Positions 43,916 to 52,607 of a stretch of DNA of 64,000 nucleotides are shown here, one piece after another. A program made the position numbers and the translations under genes. The DNA comes from Sporosarcina sp. ZBG7A (GTDB lineage Bacteria; Bacillota; Bacilli; Bacillales_A; Planococcaceae): contig NZ_JWIB01000005.1 in NCBI RefSeq assembly GCF_000813425.1, positions 28,668 to 92,667 on the forward strand, given 5' to 3'. The notes under the pieces were generated by a model. That model worked only from the letters and a program-made list of their open reading frames with translations, was not told the origin of the DNA and searched no databases. Every line of letters starts with the position of its first letter. Position 1 is the first letter of the stretch.

Positions 43916-44992
43916 ATGCCCCAAATCGTATCCGTAAGCACACATTTACCACCTAATCTTATTAAACAGGAAGAAGCCGTTGAATTATCACGTTCGGTTT
44001 TCAGTGGACGTTTCAAAGATATTGAACGGCTGTTAACTGTGTTTCAAAACGGTGATATTGAACAGCGTAATGTCTGCATGCCCCTCGACTGGTATGGACA
44101 AGTCCATGATTTCGAAGAGCGTAACGAGTTGTACATATCACATGCGATTGAATATGGCACCGCTGCAGTCACGGCGTGTCTCGAATCCAGTATGCTAGAT
44201 CAGAAAGTAGACTACAAAGATATTGATGCCATCATTTTTGTTTCGAGTACGGGCATTGCTACCCCTAGTATCGATGCACGCATTATGAATAATCTACCCT
44301 TTCGCGATGATGTAAAACGTATTCCTCTTTGGGGGCTTGGCTGTGCAGGTGGCGCTTCAGGGCTAAGTCGTGCCAATGAATTCTGTATGGCATATCCAGA
44401 AGCTAATGTACTCGTCCTTGCGATTGAATTGTGCAGTCTGACGTTCCAGAAAGACGATTATTCAAAGAGCAATCTCGTTGGTGTTTCGTTATTTTCAGAC
44501 GGAGTCGCTTGTGCACTTATTGTTGGTGATCAATCCAAGTTACGTTCGAAACAAGTTCGCCCATCCATTGTTGCGACGACCTCAAAGCTAATGCCTGATT
44601 CTGAAGACGTTATGGGATGGGATGTAAAAAATAGCGGATTGTACGTCGTCTTCTCCAAAAGTATTCCTGTCATCATCAGTGACTGGCTTGGGCCGTTTGT
44701 TCATCAATTTTTAAACAAGTATAACCTCACAGACAAAGTCATTTCCCATTTCGTCGCCCACCCTGGCGGAAAAAAAGTGTTAGAAGCGTACGAAGAGGCG
44801 CTCAACTTCAATAGTTCAATGACTGAGATATCAAGGAATGTATTACGGATGAATGGAAACATGTCGTCCCCCACAGTTCTTTACGTATTAAAGGAATTCA
44901 TGGAAGCAAAGCCTGCAAAAGGGGAATACGGTGTGCTCGCTGCCCTCGGTCCAGGATTTTGCGGGGAACTTCAATTGCTGAAATGGGAATGA
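43916..44992 (+). CDS. bpsA: type III polyketide synthase (chalcone synthase-like, BpsA type)
   Basis: The 358-residue thiolase-fold enzyme has the catalytic cysteine at 143 in GLGCAGGASGLSRA, the histidine in FVAHPGGKKVLE and the asparagine in RMNGNMSSPTVL. In Bacillus, BpsA extends a fatty acyl-CoA with malonyl-CoA to alkylpyrones, and the neighbouring BpsB methylates the product. AGGAGG precedes the ATG. The next gene follows after ten bases, so they form one operon. Confidence 0.88.
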   Translation: MPQIVSVSTHLPPNLIKQEEAVELSRSVFSGRFKDIERLLTVFQNGDIEQRNVCMPLDWYGQVHDFEERNELYISHAIEYGTAAVTACLESSMLDQKVDYKDIDAIIFVSSTGIATPSIDARIMNNLPFRDDVKRIPLWGLGCAGGASGLSRANEFCMAYPEANVLVLAIELCSLTFQKDDYSKSNLVGVSLFSDGVACALIVGDQSKLRSKQVRPSIVATTSKLMPDSEDVMGWDVKNSGLYVVFSKSIPVIISDWLGPFVHQFLNKYNLTDKVISHFVAHPGGKKVLEAYEEALNFNSSMTEISRNVLRMNGNMSSPTVLYVLKEFMEAKPAKGEYGVLAALGPGFCGELQLLKWE

Positions 44993-45002
44993 GGTGGATA
45001 CA

Positions 45003-45533
45003 TTGTTCTTCTGGATTGTAATTTCAATCGTCATTCTTCAACGACTTGCGGAGTTAGTCATTGCTAAAAACAACGAGAAACGGATGAAAGCTCAAGGGGC
45101 ATACGAAGTCGGTGCGAGTCATTACCCTGCTATTGTTCTTCTTCATACTGCCTTTTTTGTTTCCTTACTAGTAGAAGTACTCATCCGAAAACCAGTATTA
45201 TCGCCAATCTGGGGTATTTTATTGACGATATTCTTGTTAACACAGGTGTTGCGGGTTTGGTGTCTTTCTTCACTCGGAAAGTATTGGAACACTAAAATCA
45301 TCATCCTTCCAGGTGCAGATGTTGTCATGAAGGGACCTTATAAATTCATCCGACACCCTAACTATGTCATCGTTGCGACAGAAATTCTTGTCCTCCCAAT
45401 GATATTCGGTGCTTATTTCACAGCAATTGCCTTCACCTTATTGAATGCCTGGATGATGTCCGTCCGCATCCCACAAGAAGAACAAGCCTTGAAAGATGCG
45501 ACGAACTACAAAGAAAAGTTTTCATTGGAATGA
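45003..45533 (+). CDS. bpsB: isoprenylcysteine-carboxyl-methyltransferase-type membrane methyltransferase (BpsB type)
   Basis: The 176-residue membrane protein has about four to five hydrophobic segments and ends in the ICMT signature GPYKFIRHPNYVIVATEIL...RIPQEEQAL. In Bacillus, BpsB O-methylates the alkylpyrones made by BpsA. The start may be TTG 45003 (AGGTGG upstream) or GTG 44994, nearly fused to the previous stop. I prefer 45003. Confidence 0.8.
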   Translation: MFFWIVISIVILQRLAELVIAKNNEKRMKAQGAYEVGASHYPAIVLLHTAFFVSLLVEVLIRKPVLSPIWGILLTIFLLTQVLRVWCLSSLGKYWNTKIIILPGADVVMKGPYKFIRHPNYVIVATEILVLPMIFGAYFTAIAFTLLNAWMMSVRIPQEEQALKDATNYKEKFSLE

Positions 45534-45535
45534 AC

Positions 45536-45571
45536 AAAAGCAGTGGCTCAAGTTTTGAGCCGCTGCTTTTT
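45536..45571. terminator. bidirectional terminator
   Basis: AAAAGCAGTGGCTCAA pairs with TTGAGCCGCTGCTTTT, followed by T5. It separates the pyrone operon from nhaC. Confidence 0.85.
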
Positions 45572-45576
45572 GTATA

Positions 45577-46977
45577 TTATGAATGGGACTCTTTTGTTGA
45601 GTCTTCATACGTTAATGTTTTGCCAAACACACTGAACAAAATGGTCAAAACCGGTGAGAATAGACAGAAGAACGCAAATCCGAAGTAATCGACTACAGGT
45701 ACACCTAGTACATCCGCAATGAATATCCCGCAAACACTCCAAGGTACGAGTGGATTGACGACAGTCCCTGCATCTTCCATGACACGGCTCAAATTCTTAC
45801 TCGCAAGCCCTAACTTTTTAAACTGACCTTGAAACGCTTGCCCAGTTAGTAAGATTGACAAATATTGTTCGCCTATCAGTACGTTGATGCTGATCGCCGT
45901 TAACGCAGACGCCCCAATTACTGAACTTGCAGAGCGTAAGGATTGCTCCACCTTCTCAAGTAAGGTTTGTACAATTCCTAGCTTAAACAACAACCCGCCC
46001 ATAGTAAGAGCTAAGATGACGAGCGTAATTGTGAAGAACATGCTACTAATGCCGCCACGAGTTAGTAAGCTGTCTACCGCTTCGACGCCTGTTTCGGACT
46101 TGAAACCATCAAAGAGGATTGCAAAAACTTGTGAGACACCATATGCATGTAAGGCACATCCGATCGCGACTGCTGAAGCTGTACTTGCCGCCAACGTTAA
46201 AAGTGCCGGGACTTTCATCAACGTCAAAACAATAAGTACTACTAATGGCAAGAATGATATCCAGTTAACGAGCCCGGTTTCCGCTAGTGCCTCCTGAAAC
46301 GACCGGATTGTATCCAATTTAGCATCTCCTGCTGAGGGTGAAAGAATCGCAAATATCCCAAACGATAGGACAAATGCCGGAACGGTCGTCCACATCATAT
46401 TTCGAATATGAGCGAACAAGTCGACCCCGACAATCGATGAAGCCAAGTTGGTCGTATCGGATAAAGGAGACATTTTATCCCCGAAGAATGCACCTGATAC
46501 AATCGCTCCTGCAGCAATGGCTGGAGATAGACCGAGTACTCCTGACATACTGAGCAACGCTACACCAACCGTCGCGACAGTTGTCAACGAGCTACCGATT
46601 GATATCCCGATAATCGCGGTTACTGTGAACGCAATCGCGTAAAAGTAAGACGGGGTAATGAGTTGAAAACCAGCATTGATCAAGCTTGGAATCGTTCCGC
46701 TCATCATCCAACTACTAATGAGCATGCCGATGAAGAAGAACAAAAACACTGCGCCCATACCTGCTCCGGAACCTTCTGTCATTCCGTCTTGGATATTACG
46801 GTAAGATACTTTTTTGACTAATCCATATCCGATTAAAAGTAAAATGGATGCCAAAATCGGTAAATGTGGAACAGCTCCAAATCCGATAATACTTGCACTA
46901 ATCATGCAGATGATCACGGCAATCAGTGAGATGGACTCTGTGAATGTAGGTTTGAGTAATGGTTGAATGTGAAACAT
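45577..46977 (-). CDS. NhaC-type antiporter under a tyrosine T-box; probably a tyrosine carrier
   Basis: The 466-residue protein has about 11 to 12 hydrophobic segments with NhaC-family text such as VSGAFFGDKMSPLSDTTNLASSIVG and VMEDAGTVVNPLVPWSVCG. The family label is Na+/H+ antiporter. However, the gene sits behind a T-box leader whose specifier reads UAC, so it is expected to be induced when charged tRNA-Tyr runs low. That fits uptake of tyrosine rather than sodium export. ATG 46977 follows GGAGG by eight bases. The ten-codon upstream extension overlaps the leader. Confidence 0.85.
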   Translation of the reverse strand: MFHIQPLLKPTFTESISLIAVIICMISASIIGFGAVPHLPILASILLLIGYGLVKKVSYRNIQDGMTEGSGAGMGAVFLFFFIGMLISSWMMSGTIPSLINAGFQLITPSYFYAIAFTVTAIIGISIGSSLTTVATVGVALLSMSGVLGLSPAIAAGAIVSGAFFGDKMSPLSDTTNLASSIVGVDLFAHIRNMMWTTVPAFVLSFGIFAILSPSAGDAKLDTIRSFQEALAETGLVNWISFLPLVVLIVLTLMKVPALLTLAASTASAVAIGCALHAYGVSQVFAILFDGFKSETGVEAVDSLLTRGGISSMFFTITLVILALTMGGLLFKLGIVQTLLEKVEQSLRSASSVIGASALTAISINVLIGEQYLSILLTGQAFQGQFKKLGLASKNLSRVMEDAGTVVNPLVPWSVCGIFIADVLGVPVVDYFGFAFFCLFSPVLTILFSVFGKTLTYEDSTKESHS

Positions 46978-47005
46978 GACGGTGTCCTCCTCGGTTTTTG
47001 CGTAC

Positions 47006-47240
47006 AAAAAAACTCCATTCGTTCCCTATAACAGGGACGAAGGAGTTCTCCGCGGTACCACCCATGTTGACAAGCTGACATCGCTTATCCACTTCATTGG
47101 ATTCAAAGATTGCTTGTTGACGTAATTCATGAACGAAGTGCCTGGACTTACACCGTCTGTCCAGTCTCTGGTTGCTGCTTGCTTTGTTCACTACTGCATC
47201 ATCACTTTGAATGGCTATTTACTTTTCGGTTTGAATGATT
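47006..47240 (-). ncRNA. T-box riboswitch, tyrosine-specific
   Basis: On the minus strand the leader has AGTA (S-turn) and later GAA-T-TAC after the stem GTTCAT (specifier TAC at 47124-47122, Tyr). It also has GGTGTAAG in the distal arm, the T-box core GGGTGGTACCGCGG (UGGU bulge at 47060-47057, pairing with a discriminator A as in tRNA-Tyr) and a terminator, AACTCCTTCGT to ACGAATGGAGTT with T7 at 47012-47006. Layout follows the B. subtilis glyQS leader motif for motif. Confidence 0.92.
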
Positions 47241-47246
47241 ATTGAA

Positions 47247-47274
47247 ATCTTACCATGACTTTTAAGTTTGTCAA
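47247..47274 (-). promoter_or_regulatory. promoter of the T-box/nhaC transcript
   Basis: On the minus strand TTGACA (47274-47269) and TAAGAT (47252-47247) are 16 bases apart, with transcription expected near 47240. Confidence 0.75.
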
Positions 47275-47316
47275 GTTATACAATATTAAATCATAGAATC
47301 AATATTTCACACTGCC

Positions 47317-47447
47317 GTTGTTTTCCGCTTCAGGTGGACGCTGGCCTACAGGACGTAGGTCATGCAACCGTTGCGGCAGGACGCCGCGAACTTAGGTTGT
47401 TCTCACTAGTGATCCCTCCGGAGTCGCCACCTTCCGCTTCAAACAAC
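47317..47447 (+). repeat. solo hairpin repeat, copy F (131 bp)
   Basis: It starts GTTGTTTTCCGCTTCAGG and ends CCGCTTCAAACAAC; the changed edges (GTTGTTT/AAACAAC) still pair with each other. Landmarks GGTGGACGC, GATCCCTCC and GGAGTCGCCACC are kept. It lies upstream of the T-box promoter, between nhaC and the nuclease gene. Confidence 0.75.
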
Positions 47448-47493
47448 TAATGTAAGGTTTACAATAAAGTGAACGAACCATCAGATAAAAAAT

Positions 47494-48246
47494 TTATCTA
47501 GGTTCACAAGCGACGCCATCTTTGTCTCCATCCATTCTTTCACTGTAGGCGGGATGTCCTTTTTTTACACCAGTTGGATAGACTTTCCGAAGCTCTGTAC
47601 AATTTGCAAACTGTTCAATAGGCTGTGTGGAGGGCTTTTTCATATCGGGCTTGGAAGAGGACTCACTCTTTACAGGATATGTGTCACTGTCAAATCCACG
47701 ATCAGTTGCATAATCTTCTAACGTCCAAATTCCAACGCCTTTTTTCTTTGCTTCGTTTTGAACTTTTTCATATTCATCTAGATGGCGCGTGTTCGGTGGA
47801 TACACATAAGCAACTCGGGCGAGTCCTTCTGATAGTAGCTTCTCTTGAACGCTTTCCCCGTCTATGTAAATATAGGCAAGTAATCGACCATATTTATCGT
47901 ACTTCTGCCCAATATCGAGCTCAATTTCCAGCTTTCCACTATTCATCAATTCTTGGTTACGTCGCTTCGCTTCTTCTCCGAAAGGTTGTTTCCCTAGTCT
48001 CGGATGGTTTGTCTCTGGTGTATCGATGAGTAAGTAACGGACATTCGTTTCTTTCCCCTCATACATAATCTTAATTGTGTCGCCGTCTATCGTTTTGACT
48101 AACTCAACTGGGATCAGACCGTCACGTGTAGGTGTTGCCTCTTCTTCTTGAAAGAAAAAATAATAGGCGCCTGCCAGTAATACAGCCACAATCAGTGCGG
48201 ATAGACTCCCTTTTCCTTTACTTTTTTTACTCTTTCGTTGTGCCAT
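47494..48246 (-). CDS. membrane-anchored thermonuclease with excalibur domain
   Basis: The 250-residue protein has a basic N-terminus, a transmembrane anchor at about residues 16-33 (LIVAVLLAGAYYFFF) and a staphylococcal nuclease domain. That domain carries KTIDGDTIKI, VRYLLIDTPE (Arg) and KYDKYGRLLAYIY. A C-terminal excalibur calcium-binding motif (MDGDKDGVACEPR) follows. It resembles YncB-type surface nucleases, which degrade nucleic acids with Ca2+. The catalytic Arg and Glu pattern is intact. Confidence 0.85.
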   Translation of the reverse strand: MAQRKSKKSKGKGSLSALIVAVLLAGAYYFFFQEEEATPTRDGLIPVELVKTIDGDTIKIMYEGKETNVRYLLIDTPETNHPRLGKQPFGEEAKRRNQELMNSGKLEIELDIGQKYDKYGRLLAYIYIDGESVQEKLLSEGLARVAYVYPPNTRHLDEYEKVQNEAKKKGVGIWTLEDYATDRGFDSDTYPVKSESSSKPDMKKPSTQPIEQFANCTELRKVYPTGVKKGHPAYSERMDGDKDGVACEPR

Positions 48247-48549
48247 AATTATTCAGTCCTCACTCGTTTGTTCATTCCTCCTAGTTTACCAGGTTGTCAA
48301 ACGAAAGAAAAGCAGCTGCCCCACAGGACAACTGCTCAATCAAATAAGTCAATACTCACTTCTTTGTTCATTCAGAGGTTTCATAGTCTTTATATAATTC
48401 GTATAAGGATATGAGCCAAATCTATCATAGTCTTTATTCAATTTTCCCAATCTATATTTTCTCTTTTGTTTGACCAAAGGAAACTAGGTGTGAGTCTATT
48501 CTTCAGCTTAAATATTAATATGATTTACCATCTTCATTAGCTCACTTCT
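48247..48549. other. 303-bp intergenic region
   Basis: No gene is seen. It contains the terminator of the ars-linked flavoprotein gene and the upstream region of the nuclease gene. Confidence 0.5.
48307..48337 (-). terminator. terminator of the flavoprotein gene
   Basis: On the minus strand GAGCAGTTGTCC pairs with GGGGCAGCTGCTT and is followed by TTCTTTCG. It is similar to the one after katE. Confidence 0.65.
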
Positions 48550-49920
48550 TTAACAGCTTCCGTTTGTTGTGTTGCAGCAAGTCTCGTCCTTTTTTGTAGA
48601 TTCTAGGTTTATACTGCACACTCCGGTCTCGGGCAAATCTAGTTCCACATTCTTCGCGGATTCAAAATCTCCTGTCAGATAGGCTACAACTGATCGTACT
48701 TGTTCATAACCTGTCGCCATTAGGAAGGTTGGAGCACGTCCATAGCTTTTCATGCCGACGATGTATAGATTTTTTTCTGGTTGTCTCAACTCCTCTTCAC
48801 CATGTGGTCGAACCGTCCCACAGCTGTGGAGGTTTGGATCAATTAGTGGAGCTAGCATACTAATACTCTCAGTTGCTGCATCAATATTTAGCCTTACTTC
48901 ACTTAAGAAAGAAAAGTCAGGGCGACTCCCCGTATTGACAATCAGCTCATCTATACCATTAATTGAAAAGCTTTCTCCATTTAAGTCTCCATTTAGCTTT
49001 AAAGAGCTTTCATTTTTCTCTACACTATGGATTCTAAAAGGTGTGTAAATCTGAACACGTCCTGAATTTACCAATTGGTGGATCCGGGTTCCAAGTTCAC
49101 CACGTGCTTGGAGTGCGTCCTTCTCTTCACCACCATATGCTTCTTCCACACTATTTTTACGAAGAATCCATGTTATTTTTAGATCAGAATGTTTTTCATT
49201 CAACTCAGATAACTCCAGAATCGTATTGATTGCGGAATGTCCGCCCCCGATGACTGCCACTCTTTTTCCAATAAACCTTTTATACTCATTACCATTAATG
49301 TTTGGAATGCCATAAAATATCTGGTTTTCAAAAGACCTCTCTTCCTGCGTCCAAATACCAGTGGAATTCATGGGATTCGGTTGTCCCCATGTTCCTGTAG
49401 CATCGATGACTGCTTTCGCTTCGATCTGCTCTGTTTGACCCTGAGTTTCAATATACAGTACAAAAGGAATGTTCTCCCTATTGGCTGATTTCATTTTATC
49501 AAGCCCTTTTCTACTAATAGAAATCACCTTAGTATTCAGTCGAATTGAAGGTCTGATTTGTGGTAATTCAGCAACTTGTAGTAAGTAATTCTCCACTAAC
49601 TCTTTGCCAGTTGGGAGCACCTCAGGAGTTGGTGCATCCCATCCATTTTCTTCAAGTAACTCTCTGGCTACCTTATCGATATTATATTGCCATGGCGAAA
49701 ACAAACGAACGTGACCCCACTGTAAAACATGATGTCCTACACGTGGACCGGCTTCTAAAACGATAAAATTCTCTCCTGCCTTTGCTAGGTGGGCGGCGGC
49801 GGCTAATCCAATAGGACCAGCTCCGATGATAGCAATTGGCAGCGACGAGTGTTCTTTTTTCTTGTTCTTAGTAGTTATTGGTAATTCAGTATTTGAACAG
49901 CATGCAGTTTGATTTTTCAT
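48550..49920 (-). CDS. flavin-dependent monooxygenase-like protein (ArsO-like) with cysteine-rich ends
   Basis: The 456-residue protein has two dinucleotide-binding motifs, IAIIGAGPIGLAAAAHLAKAG (FAD, near residue 29) and VAVIGGGHSAINTIL (NADPH, near residue 211). This is the layout of flavin-containing monooxygenases, and homologues in arsenic islands have been named ArsO. Two cysteine patches are unusual: ACCSN near the start and ETCCNTTNGSC at the very end. ATG 49920 follows GGAGG by seven bases, and the 54-codon upstream extension is rejected. It has its own possible ArsR site. Confidence 0.75.
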   Translation of the reverse strand: MKNQTACCSNTELPITTKNKKKEHSSLPIAIIGAGPIGLAAAAHLAKAGENFIVLEAGPRVGHHVLQWGHVRLFSPWQYNIDKVARELLEENGWDAPTPEVLPTGKELVENYLLQVAELPQIRPSIRLNTKVISISRKGLDKMKSANRENIPFVLYIETQGQTEQIEAKAVIDATGTWGQPNPMNSTGIWTQEERSFENQIFYGIPNINGNEYKRFIGKRVAVIGGGHSAINTILELSELNEKHSDLKITWILRKNSVEEAYGGEEKDALQARGELGTRIHQLVNSGRVQIYTPFRIHSVEKNESSLKLNGDLNGESFSINGIDELIVNTGSRPDFSFLSEVRLNIDAATESISMLAPLIDPNLHSCGTVRPHGEEELRQPEKNLYIVGMKSYGRAPTFLMATGYEQVRSVVAYLTGDFESAKNVELDLPETGVCSINLESTKKDETCCNTTNGSC

Positions 49921-50098
49921 GATAATACCTCCACATAGTATGTAATAGTTTAAATTTTTGTTAAAATTCGAGTAGAACAGGGATTTCACAACAACTCCCA
50001 CACATTTATTAATAAAGGATGTAAAAGTAACAGAAAATGGTCTATTTAATTGTTGGTTCAAAAATTTCACTTTCAATTCCATTCAATATCTGTCATAA

Positions 50099-50129
50099 GT
50101 GTATAAACATAAGCTTATATATCGTACAC
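50099..50129. promoter_or_regulatory. second ArsR-like operator, upstream of the flavoprotein gene
   Basis: GTGTA at 50099-50103 and TACAC at 50125-50129 form an inverted pair around CATAAGCTTATATA (50108-50121). The same core, CATATGCTTATATA, lies in the arsR promoter at 52305-52318. Confidence 0.5.
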
Positions 50130-50164
50130 AAGGAAAACCGATACAAGTCTCCGTGGGCGGTTTC

Positions 50165-50584
50165 TTATTTACCCGTTTTAGCGAACAGTTCAATCCTTGC
50201 GCCTATTTCATCTCGTACACGCAGGAAGAATGCCCACTTCTCTTCATCTGTTCCTTCTGCTTTTGCAGGATCATCAAATCCCCAATGCTCACGATGTACA
50301 TGAGGTGGTGTCATTGGGCATTTGTCAGCAGCATCCCCACAAAGAGTGACAACAAAATCTACATTATTTAAGAGTTGAGGATCTATAATATCCGAGGTTT
50401 GTCTTGAAATGTCAATCCCAATTTCATACATAGCTTTCACCGCATTCGGATTTACTCCATGTGCTTCAATGCCTGCACTAAGAACTAGCCAATCTTCACC
50501 AAGAAACTTTTTCCCCCATCCTTCAGCCATCTGGCTTCGGCATGAGTTACCTGTACATAAAAAATAGATTGTTTTTTTCGGCAC
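50165..50584 (-). CDS. arsC: arsenate reductase (thioredoxin-coupled)
   Basis: The 139-residue LMW-phosphatase-fold enzyme reduces arsenate to arsenite. The P-loop is [11 protein letters not shown] with Cys10 and Arg16. The redox pair Cys82 and Cys89 is in [12 protein letters not shown]. These are the standard residues of the Bacillus/Staphylococcus type. It follows arsB by 27 bases in arsR-arsB-arsC order. Confidence 0.95.
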   Translation of the reverse strand: MPKKTIYFLCTGNSCRSQMAEGWGKKFLGEDWLVLSAGIEAHGVNPNAVKAMYEIGIDISRQTSDIIDPQLLNNVDFVVTLCGDAADKCPMTPPHVHREHWGFDDPAKAEGTDEEKWAFFLRVRDEIGARIELFAKTGK

Positions 50585-50611
50585 TACTGTGCTCCCCTTT
50601 CTTTTTTCATA

Positions 50612-51907
50612 TTAGACTACCAATAACCACAAATAGAGGCCCATTAATGTAACAAACAAAGTAGGAATTGTTAAGATGATACCGATTTTGAAATAGGTTC
50701 CCCACCGGATTTTCACACCTTTTTGTGCTAGGACATGCAACCACAAAAGAGTTGCGAGTGACCCGATTGGTGTGATTTTCGGACCAAGATCAGCTCCAAT
50801 CACATTCGCGTAAATTAAAGCCTCTCGAATTGGACCAGAAGTCGTTGTCTCAGCAATCGCCAGCGCATCGATCATGACAGTGGGCATATTATTCATGATG
50901 GACGAAAGGAATGCTGCTATAAACCCCATAGACATCGTGGCGGTAAATAAGCCTTGGTCGGCAGCCCATTGAATCACATCCGCCAATACACTCGTCAAGC
51001 CAGCATTTTTCAAGCCGTACACAACGACATACATGCCTATAGAGAAGAATACAATCGCCCAGGGTGCACCTTTCAACACTTGTTTCGTCTGAACCGCTGA
51101 ACTCTTTTTTGCCATGTACAAGAAGAAAAGGGCTACGATTCCTGCAACAAATGAGACTGGTACCCCGATAAATTCGCTTGTGAAGTAACCGATTAGTAAA
51201 ATGCTAAGAACAACCCAAGATAGTCGAAACATCTTGTGATCTTTTATCGCTTCACTCGGTGTTTTTAGTGCAGAAACTTCATAGTCGCCTGGAATACTTT
51301 TACGGAAGAATAGATATAACACTAGAATACTTGCCACTAAAGCAAACAGATTCGGAACGATCATCTTAGATGCATACTCTACAAATCCGATATCAAAAAA
51401 GTCCGCGGAAACGATATTCACCAAGTTACTCACAACAAACGGTAAGGAGGTCGTATCAGCTATGAATCCACTAGCGATTATAAACGGAAAAATCATTTTC
51501 TCACTGAAATTCAAGTTCCGAACCATCGCTAGAACAATAGGTGTCAGTATTAATGCAGCGCCATCATTTGCAAATAATGCTGCAACGATAGCACCTAGAA
51601 TACTAACGTAAACAAACATACGGACTCCGCTTCCTTTAGCGAATCGCGCCATATGAAGAGCAGACCATTCGAAGAAACCGATCTCATCCAATATTAAGGA
51701 GATTATAATAATAGCAATAAAAGCAAGTGTTGCATTCCATACAATACCCGTTACATCGGCAACATCTCCAAAATCAACTACACCTAGGAGTAAAGCGATC
51801 AAGGCACCGATACAGGCAGACCAACCAATAGACAAATTTTTCGGCTGCCAAATTACAAATATGAGTGTCACAACAAATATCAATGATGCGGTAAAAACTG
51901 AAACCAA
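50612..51907 (-). CDS. arsB: arsenite efflux carrier
   Basis: The 431-residue protein has about 12 hydrophobic segments with ArsB text: [31 protein letters not shown] and [20 protein letters not shown]. It expels arsenite and antimonite. The TTG start at 51907 has GGAGG eight bases upstream; the 22-codon extension into arsR is rejected. It lies 13 bases after arsR and shares its promoter. Confidence 0.92.
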   Translation of the reverse strand: MVSVFTASLIFVVTLIFVIWQPKNLSIGWSACIGALIALLLGVVDFGDVADVTGIVWNATLAFIAIIIISLILDEIGFFEWSALHMARFAKGSGVRMFVYVSILGAIVAALFANDGAALILTPIVLAMVRNLNFSEKMIFPFIIASGFIADTTSLPFVVSNLVNIVSADFFDIGFVEYASKMIVPNLFALVASILVLYLFFRKSIPGDYEVSALKTPSEAIKDHKMFRLSWVVLSILLIGYFTSEFIGVPVSFVAGIVALFFLYMAKKSSAVQTKQVLKGAPWAIVFFSIGMYVVVYGLKNAGLTSVLADVIQWAADQGLFTATMSMGFIAAFLSSIMNNMPTVMIDALAIAETTTSGPIREALIYANVIGADLGPKITPIGSLATLLWLHVLAQKGVKIRWGTYFKIGIILTIPTLFVTLMGLYLWLLVV

Positions 51908-51920
51908 TGTACGTTCCTCC

Positions 51921-52268
51921 TTAATTGCAAGAAATACGCAATCCTTGCGCTTCCAAGTCAACAACCAATCCATTTTGTTCAGGTAAATGATTTAAGATAC
52001 TTTGAACAAAAGGATAGTCTTCGTGCTCGTTGTTTATCGAGTAAAAGATCCATTGTCCTCTACGTTCTTCTTTCACCAATCCAACATCTCTTAGCTTCCT
52101 TAGGTGCTGGCTGATAGCAGGTTGACTCATCTTAAAGATTTCAACGAATTCACACACGCAACAATCATGTGTTTGGAGCAGCTTCATCATTGTTAAACGA
52201 GTTTTATCTCCAAGCAACTTCAAAATTTGTGATGCTTTATGCAATTCTACTACCTCTGATTCGTTCAC
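51921..52268 (-). CDS. arsR: ArsR family arsenite-responsive repressor
   Basis: The 115-residue winged-helix protein has the metalloid site [12 protein letters not shown] with Cys36, Cys37 and Cys39 at the start of the recognition region, then [19 protein letters not shown]. Arsenite binding should release it from DNA. Translation starts at GTG 52268, with GGAGGG upstream. It is the first gene of arsRBC and is autoregulated through the palindromic promoter at 52293-52327. Confidence 0.92.
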   Translation of the reverse strand: MNESEVVELHKASQILKLLGDKTRLTMMKLLQTHDCCVCEFVEIFKMSQPAISQHLRKLRDVGLVKEERRGQWIFYSINNEHEDYPFVQSILNHLPEQNGLVVDLEAQGLRISCN

Positions 52269-52292
52269 CTATCATCCCTCCATGTCTTTTCT

Positions 52293-52327
52293 ACACTATA
52301 TAACCATATGCTTATATAAGCAAGTGT
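52293..52327 (-). promoter_or_regulatory. ars operon promoter and ArsR operator
   Basis: On the minus strand TTGCTT (52323-52318) and TATAGT (52300-52295) are 17 bases apart. The spacer has CTTATATAAG, and ACACT/AGTGT arms bracket the whole, so repressor binding would cover the promoter. Confidence 0.65.
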
Positions 52328-52570
52328 ATGGTTTTAAAACCACAAAAAAGGACCGACACATGGCAGCCCTGAAAAATCCAAGGTCTTTAACTTTAGAATT
52401 ATATCCACCTTGTTAACATTATTATTTGTATCCTCACCAACATCTCATAACGTTGCAGACTGAACTACCATTGCTCCTATTTATAGATTTAAACATAATC
52501 CTTCTATCTTGCTTTTGCTTTATACAAATTACTATTTGTTACAATGTCCTCTGAACTGTGAAGCAAAAGA

Positions 52571-52595
52571 AAAACAGCTGCCCTATGGACAGCTG
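52571..52595 (-). terminator. katE terminator
   Basis: On the minus strand CAGCTGTCC pairs with GGGCAGCTG, followed by TTTTTCTTTTG. Confidence 0.75.
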
Positions 52596-52607
52596 CCTCT
52601 TCGTATT

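Larger units (their letters stand above)
52269..52607. other. 339-bp intergenic region
   Basis: It holds the ars operon promoter/operator at one end and the katE terminator at the other. Nothing else was recognised in the middle. Confidence 0.5.

Noticed and set aside
46898..47191. 97-codon frame on the minus strand upstream of nhaC
   Set aside because: It covers the T-box leader, whose RNA structure explains the sequence.
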